DNA of 64,000 nucleotides from Cladopsammia gracilis (GCA_022457155.1 JAJGOT010000033.1:1809001-1873000); one strand, 5' to 3'. Shown: positions 54,101 to 63,835, numbered from the stretch's first letter. A program made the numbers and translations. Notes: generated from the sequence alone by a model not told the origin.

Positions 54101-57100
54101 CCAAAAATTAAAAAAATGTCTGCGCAGCTTTTGCAGAATAACAAATATCTTCGACAATGAAATTACATATTAAACATTTCTTGCGTTTACAAGTAAAGGA
54201 AAATTAATGTACAACATTTTGTTGCGAATCCGAAATCGTACTGAAAAAATATCCACCCCTTCCCTCAAAGATGAAATGTTCCATTCCTAAACAAATCTGT
54301 GGCCCTGGGTTTTTGAGGAGGGAAGAGCAAACCAGAGGACATGGAGAAATAAACCTCAGATCAAGAACAAAAATTACCAAACCTGAACTCAACCTACACA
54401 CATGACACTGGTTGTGGGATTCAAACAGGGGTTACATTGGTGGGAGACGAGTGCTCTCAACTTCGCTGTTCCCCTCAAATCCCCTAAAATCAAAGGCGTT
54501 TCTTAAAATACTAAAATAATTTAAAGGTTTCACATGTAATTCTTTTAGAGCAAAAAGAAAATGACGAAGGCAGTAAAGGTTCATCTGCTGCAACAACGTC
54601 TGCCCCAGGCCCTACCACCCCTGGTACTGAAGTGTGGTGGAATGTTCGTCTCCCTGACAACATTATCCCAGTACATTATGATGTGGTTCTTCATATCGAC
54701 CTCAAGAAGCTGGTGTTTTATGGCGATGTAGCAATTCTGGTAAAAGTGACAAAACCAACCGAAAATGTATTGGTCCATGTTAATAAGATGAATATTACAT
54801 CTCTTTCAGTGGAGAAAGCTTCAAATGGAGGTAAGCAATTCAAATTGTTTTTTTTTTTTTTCTATCCAGTGCTGTATTAAATTTTGCATTTCCTTACTTT
54901 TGACGTTGACTCAAATCCACATTTCCCAGCAGCCATTGCATTTTCGTCGTGTTTAATGCAGCATAATCATTACGTTATTAAAAATCGAATTAATCACCGA
55001 TGGTAATTTTGCCGCAGGGACCGATAAAAAGAAATATTAATAATTTTGTGCCTATAGAAAAAATCCGTCTGAAACTAATTTAGCTCAATCTTTCTATAAC
55101 TATTTATACAATAAGGGAAGATTACGCATGCGCTGTGATTGACCCATAGCAATTGACTATTATACCAGTAAATTCCCACATGGAAAATGTAGTTATTATA
55201 CTAGAAATACGTGTCTCGCAGAACCTCGCGAAGCTCGGGGGAGGGTGCGCCGCGGGTCGAAACTTTGGTGGCGTCTCGATTTGCGTATAGGTCTTTTCGC
55301 CATTCTAGTTCATCTTCTTTGAAACCAAAAACGTTGGTAAAAGGTCCTTTCGCTGGTTTGCGTACCGTTCATCGTCCGCCATCTTTGTTTACCATGCTCC
55401 TATATAGATTTACATGAAGTAGTACCACAAACGTTCCCATCATCCTCTTTCGTTTGCCTGACGTCATTCATGCTTTGTTGTGTTGTTGCCATGCAACTGC
55501 ACGACATCTTCAAGTATATATATCATATATTTTTTGCTCGAATTCGCGCGGCTTAGTTCCCGAGGCACGACAAATTTATTAACCTCGCTTCGCGAGAAAT
55601 AAAAGCAATATACAACATATTTCTATGGGTTTTCGGTGCATAAACCGATTGGGATGTTGGAATAACACTCGAAAAGCTTTTAAACACTTGCCTTTGACTC
55701 GTGCCTTACAATATTTTCTATGTACTGTTCTTCCAACAAACCGCGTGGTTTATTGAGCTGAGAAACCATCGAAATGTGCGGTCTATTGCTTAAAAGAACA
55801 CCAGATAGCAAGCAGGTGTTTTACCATTGACCTCGCTAAACCCTTTTAATCCTTTGTATTATTTCATCCAAATTTTTTTTTTCAGGGCCGTAGCCAGTAT
55901 GAGGCAAACCGAGGCACTTGCCTCAGTCACGATCCCAGTGTTTTGCTTAAATGTAGTCATCATAAAGACCCTAAATAGCTAGGCAGGGAATTTAAACATA
56001 GATATTGCCTCAGTCCTTATTTTTTCCTGGCTACGGCCCTGCCAATACAATCATTAGTTCTGTGATCTTTTGTTTTCAGATGATCTTGAAATACAGCGGC
56101 ACTTTTGGTTTGAAAAGAACCAGTTCTATGTTATAATTTTGAAGTCTGTTTTGGAGAAAGGTAATCAATATAAGATCAAAATGACATTCAGGGCAATGCT
56201 GGGTGATGGTCTTGCAGGACTGTACAAAAGTACCTACAAAAAGAAAGATGGAACTGAAGTGTGAGTTAAATTTAATTTTACATTTAGTTTTAATTTTTCT
56301 TTTGTCTGTGGATTCAAATGGGAGAAATTATGGGCAGGTTAAATTAACCCTCGGACGTACACGCAAACTTATACCCCCACCGTGGTACAAGGGAGGGTTG
56401 TTGCACCCCCCGGGTTTTTGCGATGTTGCAATATTTCGGTAATATTTTACATCTAATAGATAGCCCGCGATGTGCTCTACAAGATAAGATAAATATTATG
56501 GGTTGTGACGCAGCTGGGGGTCCGTGACGTCATCCAAAATGGCCGCCAAGACGGCCGCCATAAATTCAAATTTATCGGGAAAATGTGGAAACTGCAAAAA
56601 TTGTTTGCTAGAGTTGCAAAACAACATACAATTAAACATTTTGATACTTTTGGTAGCATTTTATGTTTTTTCACTGACAAAAAGGTGAAAAACATGTTAC
56701 TTATGACGTCATATCTCGTTACCATAGCAAGTTAAGGATAAATAAACAGCTACTATGTCCTAATCGTAAACGGTCTTGAAAATATCGGAGAAAAACCTTA
56801 AGGGGGGGGGGGGGGCAATCCCTCCCCCCCCCCCCCCTTTTACGTCCGAGGGTTAATAACATTTACGGAATTTCGCATTGATAGCCTCTTGCAATAATAG
56901 TTTAAACTTAAATTATTTTGATAATTTGCAAAGTAAAAGAAATTTACCATTCTGGTTAAATGTAATGCTTCTTATTAATTAGTTAATTAATTAATTAATT
57001 AATTAAGGTAGCGTTGTCGAGTGGTTAGGGTGCTGGACTTGAATTCCGGGGGTCCCAGGTTAAAGTCTGCCCTGAAGAATAGCTGGAGTTGTTTCATCGT

Positions 57101-60100
57101 AGACCTGGGTTAACTCCTCGGCCATGCGCGTGCCTGTGAAATAGTAAACTCAGTATCGGATCTCTACTCCATAGTGGGCGTAGCGAATAGCGAGTAGCGA
57201 ATAGCGTAGACGGAAAGATGCCCACTGTTATTATTAATCGTCATTTGATATATATTTTGATCGTAGGACCATGGCAGCCACTCAGTTTCAGCCTACCGAT
57301 GCACGAAGGACATTTCCTTGTTTTGATGAGCCAGCTCTGAAAGCAACATTCACTTTTACTTTGGCACATGATCCTAAAATGATCTCTATTTCTAACATGC
57401 CCATCGAGAAGAGTGAGACAAAGAACAGTTGGAAGTTTGATTACTTTAAAAAAACGCCAATAATGCCAACATACCTACTTGCTATTGTGGTGTGTGACTT
57501 CGACAGCAGAACTCAACTCACCAAGCGTGGAAGGAAGGTAAGCTCTGGACATAATTAAACCATAGTTGAATTTTAAGTCATCGACGTCTGCTCTCTTTAA
57601 AATATATTTACAGAGATAAATAGCTTTAAAAGTTGTAAATGTAATTTTGTTTACCCATGGGCACGTAAAACAGCCCAGAAAACTACATGAATTTCACATC
57701 GAATTTGGAATTTGGAATTAGAAAAAGCCTCCCTTTTATTTTATTGCTTTTGTTGTTGTTGTTGTTTATTTTGTTGTTGTTATAGAGGTTTTGCCCGGCA
57801 GCCATGTTGCATGGCATGAACAATAGATTCTTTTTCCCTTGGGAAAGAATGTTCTTTCTAATGCAAAACATTTTCATTATTCCTGCCATGCAACATGGCT
57901 GCCGTGCAAAACCTCTATAGAGCGTATGCACTCACGTGGCAAGCAGCTATGCAAATTTATTGGAACAAAAGAAAGTGTTAACATAAGAAAAGCGTTCAAA
58001 TCCCACAGGATTGTTTTGGTACACCAACATGGCCGCCGTTCTATTGTTTTGGTACACCAATATGGCCGCCGTGACGTCATGTGCATACGCTCTATTGTTG
58101 TTATATACATGGTTATTGGCAATGAACTTTATATGGTTTGCGGATCAACAAACTATGTTTCCTTCGCCGGATGGTTCAAGAAGCTGCGAGTTTTCTAGAA
58201 TCTGATAATGTCCAAGGACTACGAAATGAAAATTTATATGTAATGTTGTACTAGGTTATATTTTTGTTAAATTGTATTTTCATGAACAATTAACTTAACA
58301 GCTTATTTAGTAAACTGAGATGGGTCTTTGGAATCTTCATTGTTGTATATTTTCTGCAGATGACATTTTATGCTCCACGAGACAAAATCGATCAAGTAGA
58401 ATACGCCAAGGAGAACGCTGTTAAAATGTTAGACTACATGGAGGATTATTTCAACATTACGTACCCTCTTCCCAAAGCTGGTAACTGATAAATGACAGAT
58501 ATTTAGTTTCGTGACGCATCATGTGATTGGTGTAATGGGTGGCTATCAAGGCTCCATCCACACTAATCCGTTCCCCTTTTCAAACGCATAGTTACATTTT
58601 GGATAAAAATGTAGACTGTAAAAAAACACTACCCAAAGTGAAGCGTTTTGAAAACGCATTGCGATAGTTTTGGTGTAGATGGAGACTTTGATTGTATCAC
58701 GTCATTGAGTTTGATCAGGTGATGTCAATCCCATTCCATATCCGCTTAAAAAAATCGTTTTTCCAATGAGCACGGGACGAAAACGCATTTACGTGGACAG
58801 GTGAAAACGAAGGGAATATGCTAGTATAGTTGCCAGTACGGATCGATTCAAAAACGGTTAGTGGGGATGGGGCCTAAGATTCGTGTTTCCATATTTACAG
58901 ACACGTGTCTGAAAGGTGCTCCTATCAGTACCAGTTCCACGGAGAACTTCGAACACTAACACTGCGTTGCGTTCACACTAGGTCGAAATTCGCTTCGTCG
59001 ACATCTATTCATGAATGAAACTTGTGGATCATGATCCAAATATGTTTATTCTGAGCATGTCTGAAACTACTTCACGAAGTAGTTTCGAACTCAGACAGGC
59101 GAAACACGTTAAACATGGCGGCCGAGAGCGGAGCTGAAGCGTGTGGCGAAGGGCGTGACGGTTGAGACTAAAGCAAAGAAGGAATGAATGCAACAGCAAG
59201 TTCGAGCTCCATTCAGTATGTTTAAGTATAATTATAAATATCCTTGCTCCATAAAATCGCATCAATTAAGCATCAATTAAGCCGAAACCTAATGTGAACG
59301 CAACCTTAATCGCGTTTAAAGACTGTGAGAATAATCATATGTTTCCTTTTTTGTGGTTCACTGATCAATGTAAACAAGACGAATACGCAGGCAATGCTGG
59401 TATTAACGGGTCCTTGAGATGCATGTGAGGGAGCAGGGATGGCGCAGCGATGAGAGCGCTCGCCTCCTAACAATGCGGCCCGGGTTCGATTCCCGGACTC
59501 GGCGTCATATATATGTTGGTTGCGTTTGTTGTTTATTTATAGTTCCCATCCTTGCTCCGAGGGTTTTTTCCGGCTCCGAGGGTTTTTTCCGGCTCCGAGT
59601 ACTCCGGTTTTCCTCCCTCCTCAAAAACTAACATTTCTAAATTCCAATTTTTACCTGGTATTCGAGGGCCACAGGTTTGTCAGTCCCATGACTGTTAAGT
59701 GTCATCCTCGCTAAACAAAGTTGATTTATTTTATATATTTATGTCGCATCTTTTTTTCTTTCTTTCCTTTTGTTGAAACAATTATTACAACGTAAATTTT
59801 GCAGATATGGTTGCCCTTCCTGATTTTGCCTTCAGTGGCATGGAGAACTGGGGAATAATCATGTATCGAGAGGCGGCGTTGCTTTATAAGCAGAATGCTT
59901 CGTCAGAAGCTAACAAGCAGCGTACATCTGCCATATTATCCCATGAACTTGCTCATCAGGTATGCTATCGCAATCAACAAGTACACAATATTTATATTAG
60001 TATATTTACAAGAGGCGTATCCTGGACTTTTGTATAAAGTGGTCCGATTGGCCACTTGCACTCTGTGGACACTGTTTTAGATATGAGTTGGGAGTTAACT

Positions 60101-62746
60101 CCACCTTGCACCACGGTGGTGACATAAGTTTGCATGTACATCTGAGGGCTAATATTATAATCTTAAAGAGGATTAGTTTCTTTTGGGCGTCTGTCAAATT
60201 TCTCGCGTGTGCTTATTGGTTAATTGTTATTGTAAACTGATAAGAGAAGGTAACAGATGGATGGCTGCCATTAGCAAGTGTTTTGCGAAACTTTATAGCA
60301 CTGCGTTCTCAATGTGGAAAAAATCTCAAAAGTCGAATCTTTCAATGAAAAAATCGACGGAAATATAGATGAAATGGTTTTCAGTTAATTTCATGACCAT
60401 TTAAAGTATTATGGTTGGGTTTGTGGCCCCTACTGGATGCACCCAAGAAGATTAACACAGCTATTTATAAATGCACTGATCTCTCGACAGTGGTTTGGCA
60501 ACTTGGTCACCATGGCTTGGTGGGGCGAACTGTGGCTTAATGAAGGATTTGCCAGCTTTGTAGAGTTTTATGGAGTCAATGAAACTGAACCCGACTGGAA
60601 AATGGTAACGCACAACTTGATGAAGCTTGTAGTAATAAGACTAATAGTTGTACACGGTTGGTTTAACCCTATTCAGACTGGGGGGGGGGGGGGGGGGGGG
60701 GGGGCTTTTCGAACCCTCCCTCCAGTAAAATTGTGATAACTCTTACACCGAAATAGCTATGAGGCTGACATTTTCTGACTTTTCCTAGGATTTATCTAGG
60801 GACATTTTGCTATCCATAACATGTCAGTGTGATTAACCATGTTGCCATGGCAACCGGTTTTTGACACATAGGTTTTCAAAATATTAAAATATGGTGAATT
60901 TTTTATTTTAAGATCTTGTTCTTTGACTTATAGTGCATTTTCTTGTTAGAATAGTTTTTTCTTGTGACTAGTTCTTGAAAAACATCAAAAATTTTTAACA
61001 TCAAATATTTGGGGGGGAGGGGTAGGCAAATTTTTGCTCCCTTTTACTTATAGAGAAAAATGTTGTACTGTTTATTTAATAACGCTTCTAAGTTCATTGT
61101 TTGGATAATAGACATTAGTTTGATACGTGTTTTATACATTCTGATCCTTTCCTCTTTTAGATATTTTTTAAATTTTAATTTAAACGAAAAAAAAGGAAAT
61201 CCAAGATGGCGGATCCAAGATGGCGGATCCAAGATGGCGGACAATAATTTCAAAATTATAGGTTTATCGCCTTTTTTTTTGGCTTTTTCTCGCTTTACAA
61301 GTGTGTCCTTGTTTGTATTTATTATGTTTTAATATTAAAGAGATGATTTTACAGTTATATTTGATATTTTAAGTATCTGGATGGAAAAATATCAAAGAAA
61401 CGTCATAAAAACAAAAATGACGTCATTGTGACGTCATTATTGGGTGTGGCAGGTCAAAACTGGGTGTGAGCTTTCCTTGTATGGAGATGAACATTGTGTG
61501 AAAAGTTCATGGTCCTAGCCTTACTGGTTCCAGAGATATGAAGGGGGGGGGGTCCGAGGACCCCCCCCCCCCCCAGTCACAGATTGCCTAAAAAAGCCCA
61601 GTCTGAATAGAGTTAAACGATAAACACTCAAAACTTACCATGGAAGGTGAAATTACCTAAGTAAAACAACAACGTACAATCAGAATAACATGATTGTGCC
61701 CTTGACAAACATAATTTAACAGGGAGCTTTTTTATGTCCATTTTATCGCTCTGACTTGATAGAGCGTTTTCTCTGACGTCATATCAAAATTCAGAAGCCG
61801 TTTTCGATTCTAAAATGTTTATGGAATTGTAGAGAGTGTAAAACTACACATCTGGGCCAAATTTTGAAACGCAAGAGCATTTAGTTCAAGAGTTATAGGC
61901 CAACGAGTTTTACACATTTTTAGTAAGAAATGTATGGCGCGGCCATCTTGGTGTACCACTTTGGTACACCAACATGGCGGCCAAAAATTCAAAGCGTTAA
62001 TAACACCAAAAATCTCATCACAAGATGTTGTATTCACTATAAGTTCCATTAAATCGGCTCATAAGCATCTATAATTCAAAAATAACTTTCAACTGGTTCA
62101 ATTTTGTTGATTTTCACGGCTTATTTGAAATAGCGTGACGGATTGCGTGACACATTTAAAACCTTTATCAATCGGAAGCAAAACATTGTCAAAACCTGAA
62201 ACTTTTTGTGAAAGATTATAACACTGGTATCCATATACCATGTTGGAAACAGCTTTGTAGGATGTATACTTTAGATTTTTGAATTTTTATGACGTCATGT
62301 GAAAACGCTCTATAAGTTTTGGTCAAATATGGTGATTTCCAGCATCATGCAGCATCATGGAAAAACACAAAATTCAAGAAGGCGCATTATTTTGGAGTGA
62401 TTCAATAGCCACCTGCCTTAGATTACAAAACCAAACGTACTAAAGAAGCATCCCACGCTATATGAAAACTTTATTAAGATTTAAGAATCAAAGAATATCG
62501 GGTACTGCTAAAAAGTACAATAAAAAACACTAAATCTGCTCAATTTATGAAGTTAAGAATACAATCTCATGATAATTATTTTTTTGTGTTTTTTGTATTT
62601 TTGTCCTTCAGCTGGACCAATTTGTAATTATAGATATGATGTTGGCGTTTACACTGGACGGCTTGGCGAACTCCCATCCCATCAAAGTTCCTGTGAATCA
62701 TCCTGATGAAATCAATGAGATTTTTGACTCCATCTCATATAACAAA
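41949..62746 (+). CDS. Gene 2: M1 zinc aminopeptidase (aminopeptidase N-like), 3' part beyond window
   Basis: Tandem paralog of gene 1. Exons: 41949-42147 or 51196-51373 (alternative first exons), 54549-54830, 56080-56260, 57267-57537, 58360-58480, 59805-59959, 60491-60604, 62612-62746. Exon 9 onward should lie past 64000. With first exon B it encodes 479 residues here: tail, membrane helix, stalk, N-terminal domain and catalytic core. Zinc site HELAH (391-395) with Glu414 and the catalytic Tyr477 are intact. The substrate-anchoring motif GAMEN is replaced by SGMEN (355-359). All exon lengths after the first equal those of gene 1. Probably a functional type II membrane peptidase with a somewhat altered substrate pocket. 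Confidence 0.9.
42359..44478. mobile_element. 2.1 kb foldback with 850 bp near-identical arms and TTAA ends
   Basis: Left arm 42359-43208 and right arm 43632-44478 are inverted copies. The first 240 bases differ at only about two sites. Ends TTAAGGTGGTTCGATAC / GTATCGAACCACCTTAA. The 423 bp spacer has no supported ORF. A direct duplicate (AATGTATTAATCA...GGAATGT) marks the inner edge of the right arm. Probably a recent non-autonomous transposon of a TTAA-targeting superfamily. Confidence 0.93.
44479..46020. other. Intron 1 of gene 2, unassigned
   Basis: No gene, RNA or clear repeat was recognised. Confidence 0.45.
46025..46280 (+). mobile_element. tRNA-derived SINE-like repeat
   Basis: B-box CCCGGGTTCGATTCCCGG at about 46067, followed by ACTCGGCGTCATATATATG, then a body with TTGTTGTGTTGTTTGTTCTA and CTTGCTCCGAGGGTTTTTTG. 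The same head and tail occur at 59433-59720, the tail alone at 50920-51075, and the body inverted at 23695-23840. Confidence 0.75.
46288..46405. repeat. Tandem array, unit about 40 bp, three copies
   Basis: Units read ATTGACCACAAATGTAATAA then AGCCCTCAAATGTAATA. Confidence 0.88.
46406..47600. other. Intron 1 of gene 2, unassigned with G/C-run hairpin
   Basis: At 47270-47310 a G-run, CTGCAG and a C-run form a strong hairpin. TACGCACATGCGTACTGGCG-like words nearby resemble the right end of the hAT-like element at 32215-32249. No gene was recognised. Confidence 0.45.
47608..47824. mobile_element. 217 bp MITE with AGGGCGCGTTT ends
   Basis: The left end AGGGCGCGTTTCTTTTC and the right end AAAAAACGCGCCCT are inverted, with an AT-rich interior. 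Confidence 0.65.
48370..48887 (-). mobile_element. TTAAGGTGGCTC-type repeat, uninterrupted copy
   Basis: Reverse complement matches 13935-14365 plus 15113-15162 and keeps the sequence lost at the LINE insertion there. Starts TTAAGGTGGCTCCGTTG. It abuts the CTCGCGAAGCTCGG repeat at 48894. Confidence 0.87.
48894..48985. repeat. CGCAGAACCTCGCGAAGCTC repeat, partial copy with G-run
   Basis: Starts AATACGTGTCGCAGAACC; other copies at 52030 and 55203. Followed by a long G-run at about 48955-48980. Confidence 0.8.
49050..50919. other. Intron 1 of gene 2, unassigned
   Basis: A 20 bp direct repeat (AATGCAGGGAAATAACA, 50646-50681) only. No gene or transposon was recognised. Confidence 0.5.
50920..51075 (+). 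mobile_element. 3' fragment of the CTCCGAGGGTTTTTT SINE
   Basis: Matches the tail of the element at 59433-59720 (TCCGAGGGTTTTTT, then GAGGGCC-CAGGTTT-CAGTC, GTAAATGTC / GTTAAGTGTC). The tRNA-like head is missing. Confidence 0.65.
51196..51373 (+). CDS. Gene 2 first exon, copy B
   Basis: Encodes 59 residues from [20 protein letters not shown]: a short charged tail, NKRTIII, then a helix (about 29-52) ending [10 protein letters not shown]. Donor GTAAGA, phase 1, fitting exon 2. It is the first exon closer to exon 2. Confidence 0.85.
52241..52567. mobile_element. 327 bp MITE, TTTAAACACGAAGTTCCGG ends
   Basis: Right end CCGGAACTCCGTGTTTAAA. An inner palindrome TTTCACACC TTT GGGTGTGAAA lies near 52299-52321. 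Confidence 0.85.
53311..53430. repeat. Palindrome with about 46 bp arms
   Basis: Arms run AATTCATACTTGGCTCCGAG ... ATAAAACAAAAGAAAT and the complement. It is enclosed by a second inverted pair, CATACTACCTTGCAGTCTTG (about 53252) and CAAGACCGCGAGGTAGTGTG (about 53511). Confidence 0.88.
54549..54830 (+). CDS. Gene 2 exon 2: stalk and N-terminal domain start
   Basis: Encodes [20 protein letters not shown], then the same [19 protein letters not shown] as gene 1. 282 nt, phase 1 both sides, donor GTAAGC. The DNA from about 54590 to 54700 is almost identical to gene 1, well above the rest of the gene. Confidence 0.92.
54831..55202. other. Intron 2 of gene 2, first part
   Basis: No gene or repeat was recognised. 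Confidence 0.4.
55203..55410 (+). repeat. CGCAGAACCTCGCGAAGCTC repeat, third copy
   Basis: Matches 52030-52195: CTCGCAGAACCTCGCGAAGC, TTCGATTTGCGTAT, TCTTTGAAACCAAAAACG and GAAGGTCC-like words in the same order. An inverted CTCGCTTCGCGAG piece lies at 55585-55597. Confidence 0.8.
55883..56041. mobile_element. 159 bp hAT-like MITE
   Basis: The ends CAGGGCCGTAGCCAG and CTGGCTACGGCCCTG are perfect inverted repeats of the hAT type. It ends 38 bases before exon 3. Confidence 0.88.
56080..56260 (+). CDS. Gene 2 exon 3
   Basis: Encodes [20 protein letters not shown] and [18 protein letters not shown]. 181 nt, phase 1 in, phase 2 out, donor GTGAGT. The start of the exon is the most diverged part relative to gene 1. 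Confidence 0.92.
56344..56856. mobile_element. 513 bp piggyBac-like MITE, TTAACCCTCGGACGTA ends
   Basis: TTAA at 56344-56347 and 56853-56856 with inverted CCCTCGGACGTA. Near the right end a G-run faces a C-run (about 56800-56838), forming a strong hairpin. A solo end of the same family is at 13688. Confidence 0.88.
56975..57006. repeat. (TTAA)n microsatellite
   Basis: TTAATTAATTAA run of about 30 bases just before the SINE at 57004. Confidence 0.9.
57004..57165 (+). mobile_element. tRNA-Ser-derived SINE, second copy
   Basis: TGTCGAGTGGTTAGGGTG, CTGGACTTGAATTCCGG and GGTTAAAGTC give an eroded tRNA head. The body GTTAACTCCTCGGCCATGCG matches that of 12993-13262. Confidence 0.75.
57267..57537 (+). 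CDS. Gene 2 exon 4: [12 protein letters not shown] block
   Basis: Encodes [20 protein letters not shown] through [12 protein letters not shown]. 271 nt as in gene 1, phase 2 in, phase 0 out. A 44 nt stretch (around ATGATCTCTATTTCTAACAT) is identical to gene 1. Confidence 0.94.
57781..57919. mobile_element. 139 bp palindromic MITE
   Basis: Arms TATAGAGGTTTTGCCCGGCA then GCCATGTTGCATGGCA, with complements ending CAAAACCTCTATA. Confidence 0.9.
57985..58110. repeat. Duplicated TTGGTACACCAACATGGCCG block
   Basis: TTGTTTTGGTACACCAA(C/T)ATGGCCGCCGT occurs twice in a row. The same words occur in the elements at 16501-17045 and 61759-62313. Confidence 0.8.
58360..58480 (+). CDS. Gene 2 exon 5
   Basis: Encodes [20 protein letters not shown] through [11 protein letters not shown]. 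121 nt, phase 0 in, phase 1 out, donor GTAACT. Confidence 0.93.
58550..58874. mobile_element. 325 bp Harbinger-like MITE
   Basis: The ends GGCTCCATCCACACTAATCC and GGTTAGTGGGGATGGGGCC are inverted. Flanked by CAA and TAA, close to a 3 bp TWA duplication. Termini resemble those of 35091-35787. Confidence 0.72.
58966..59307. mobile_element. MITE with GTTGCGTTCACACTAGG ends
   Basis: The left GCGTTGCGTTCACACTAGGT pairs imperfectly with the right CCTAATGTGAACGCAACC. An inner hairpin GAAACTACTTCACG / CGAAGTAGTTTC lies near 59063-59086. Confidence 0.7.
59433..59720 (+). mobile_element. tRNA-derived SINE, most complete copy
   Basis: The head GATGGCGCAGCGATGAGAGC (A box region) and CCCGGGTTCGATTCCCGG (B box) are followed by GGCGTCATATATATG, repeated GCTCCGAGGGTTTTTTCCG and a tail near CTAAACAAAGTTGATTTATT. 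Ends 85 bases before exon 6. Confidence 0.82.
59805..59959 (+). CDS. Gene 2 exon 6: SGMEN and HELAH motifs
   Basis: Encodes [20 protein letters not shown] and ends ILSHELAHQ. The zinc motif is intact. The exopeptidase motif reads SGMEN, keeping Met-Glu-Asn but changing the first two residues. LTA4H and aminopeptidase B use GGMEN, so the second Gly has precedent and the Ser is unusual. 155 nt, phase 1 in, phase 0 out. Confidence 0.95.
60491..60604 (+). CDS. Gene 2 exon 7: third zinc ligand
   Basis: Encodes [20 protein letters not shown] through to WKM. The zinc-binding Glu in NEGFA is conserved. 114 nt, phase 0 both sides. Confidence 0.95.
60663..61616. mobile_element. 954 bp piggyBac-like MITE, TTAACCCTATTCAGACTGG ends
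   Basis: TTAA at both ends, with inverted CCCTATTCAGACTGGG (right end CCCAGTCTGAATAGAG). It has a G-run inside the left end and facing G- and C-runs near 61541-61574. Three tandem AAGATGGCGGATCC units lie at 61203-61240. Same family as 30947-31533. Confidence 0.87.
61759..62313. mobile_element. 555 bp MITE, ATAGAGCGTTTTC ends
   Basis: The left ATAGAGCGTTTTCTCTGACG with TCATAT and the right ATGACGTCATGTGAAAACGC with TCTAT are inverted. The centre is a palindrome around GGTGTACCACTTTGGTACACC. Confidence 0.85.
62612..62746 (+). CDS. Gene 2 exon 8: catalytic tyrosine
   Basis: Encodes [20 protein letters not shown] then [20 protein letters not shown] and ISYNK. Tyr in SYNK is conserved. 135 nt, phase 0, donor GTGAGC. 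It is the last gene 2 exon found before the window ends. Confidence 0.94.
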
Positions 62747-62854
62747 GTGAGCCATTATACCATTCTTCTGGTTTTGTTGACAGGTGTTTCATTTACAAAA
62801 AATAAATAGTTAACAATTAGATTATGAGCTCGAGATTTCTATCACATGACAGTT

Positions 62855-63319
62855 AGGTAGACGTCGCTTCATCACCACACACAGCGCAAATACCATCTAC
62901 TTGTCAATGATTAGATCCATCCTTGAATACTGCTCAGGTGTGTGGACGTGCTGCGGTGAGGGAAATAACAACCAACTAGAGACCTTACAGAGACGCGCAG
63001 CCAGGATCGTAACTCGCTCAACAAGAAGCGACCCCACCATGGACATTTTAGTGTGGCAAATGTTAAAAGAGAGAAGAGACTTTAACATTTATAAATTAGT
63101 AAAGAAATGTATTTCTGGCCAGTGCCCCCAATTTTTCAATAATTATTTTCATTTTAATAGGGACGTTATAGCCCGCACTACTCGCCAGAGCAATCTGTTA
63201 CATATACCATCAGTAAGAACAGAAATGGCAAAAAGATCCTTTTACTATCACGGTTGCCTCATTTTTAATATTTGTAACTGTAAATAGCCTAATTTTAATC
63301 GTATTAACTTTTTATTGTA

Positions 63320-63395
<76 letters not shown>

Positions 63396-63580
63396 GTTCA
63401 TATTTTTATATAGATATTTTTTTCTTCATTATTTGTACATTTAAATTTAGTTAATTATGTTTCTCCCAGGGCTCCCATTGATAGCAGTGGGTTCTTTTTA
63501 ACCCTCTGAAGGGACTACCCTGGGAGAACATAGAATTTTATTTTTAAATAAAGGTGTCTGTCTGTCTGTCTGTCTGTCTG
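62855..63580 (+). mobile_element. 5'-truncated LINE with reverse transcriptase C-terminus and (TCTG)n tail
   Basis: The reading frame 62901-63287 encodes ILEYCSGVW, LETLQRRAARIVTRS and KERRDFNIYKLVKKC, the C-terminal end of a non-LTR reverse transcriptase. The 3' UTR has a TA run (63319-63391), a stem (CTCCCAGGG / CCCTGGGAG) and a (TCTG) tail to 63580. Related in layout to, but a different family from, the LINE at 14366-15112. Confidence 0.85.
63319..63391. repeat. (TA)n microsatellite
   Basis: Almost pure TA run of about 70 bases in the LINE 3' UTR. Confidence 0.95.
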
Positions 63581-63835
63581 ATGAGGGTGAAGCCCGAATC
63601 AGCTATCACGCATAGAAATCAAGAACGAATAATCTAATTGTTTTAGTTTCAATCTACCAGACGTTCACGAACTTAACAACAAGACAGGCTCGCGTTGTTA
63701 TTGAATTATGATATAAATAACAACTGCACACACCCACTTTCTACAACAGGATAGATAGTGAGTAGCGTAGCCAATAATGGAACAGCATTCGTGATAGAAC
63801 GCTAGTAGGATTTATACTAAAATGCGATATACAAT

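Larger units (their letters stand above)
62812..63835 (-). mobile_element. Dispersed repeat, inverted copy split by a LINE
   Basis: Reverse complement of 9190-9497 (AATTAGATTATGAGCTCGAG ... GATAGAACGCTAGTAGG), interrupted between 62854 and 63581 by a LINE fragment that is absent at 9190-9497. Confidence 0.85.

Noticed and set aside
59433..59510. Functional tRNA gene with GGTTCGATTCC B box
   Set aside because: Same head and tail recur at 46025 and 50920; stems do not close as a mature tRNA.
62901..63287. Independent host gene for a 128 residue protein
   Set aside because: It is the C-terminal part of a LINE reverse transcriptase, 5'-truncated, with a TCTG tail.
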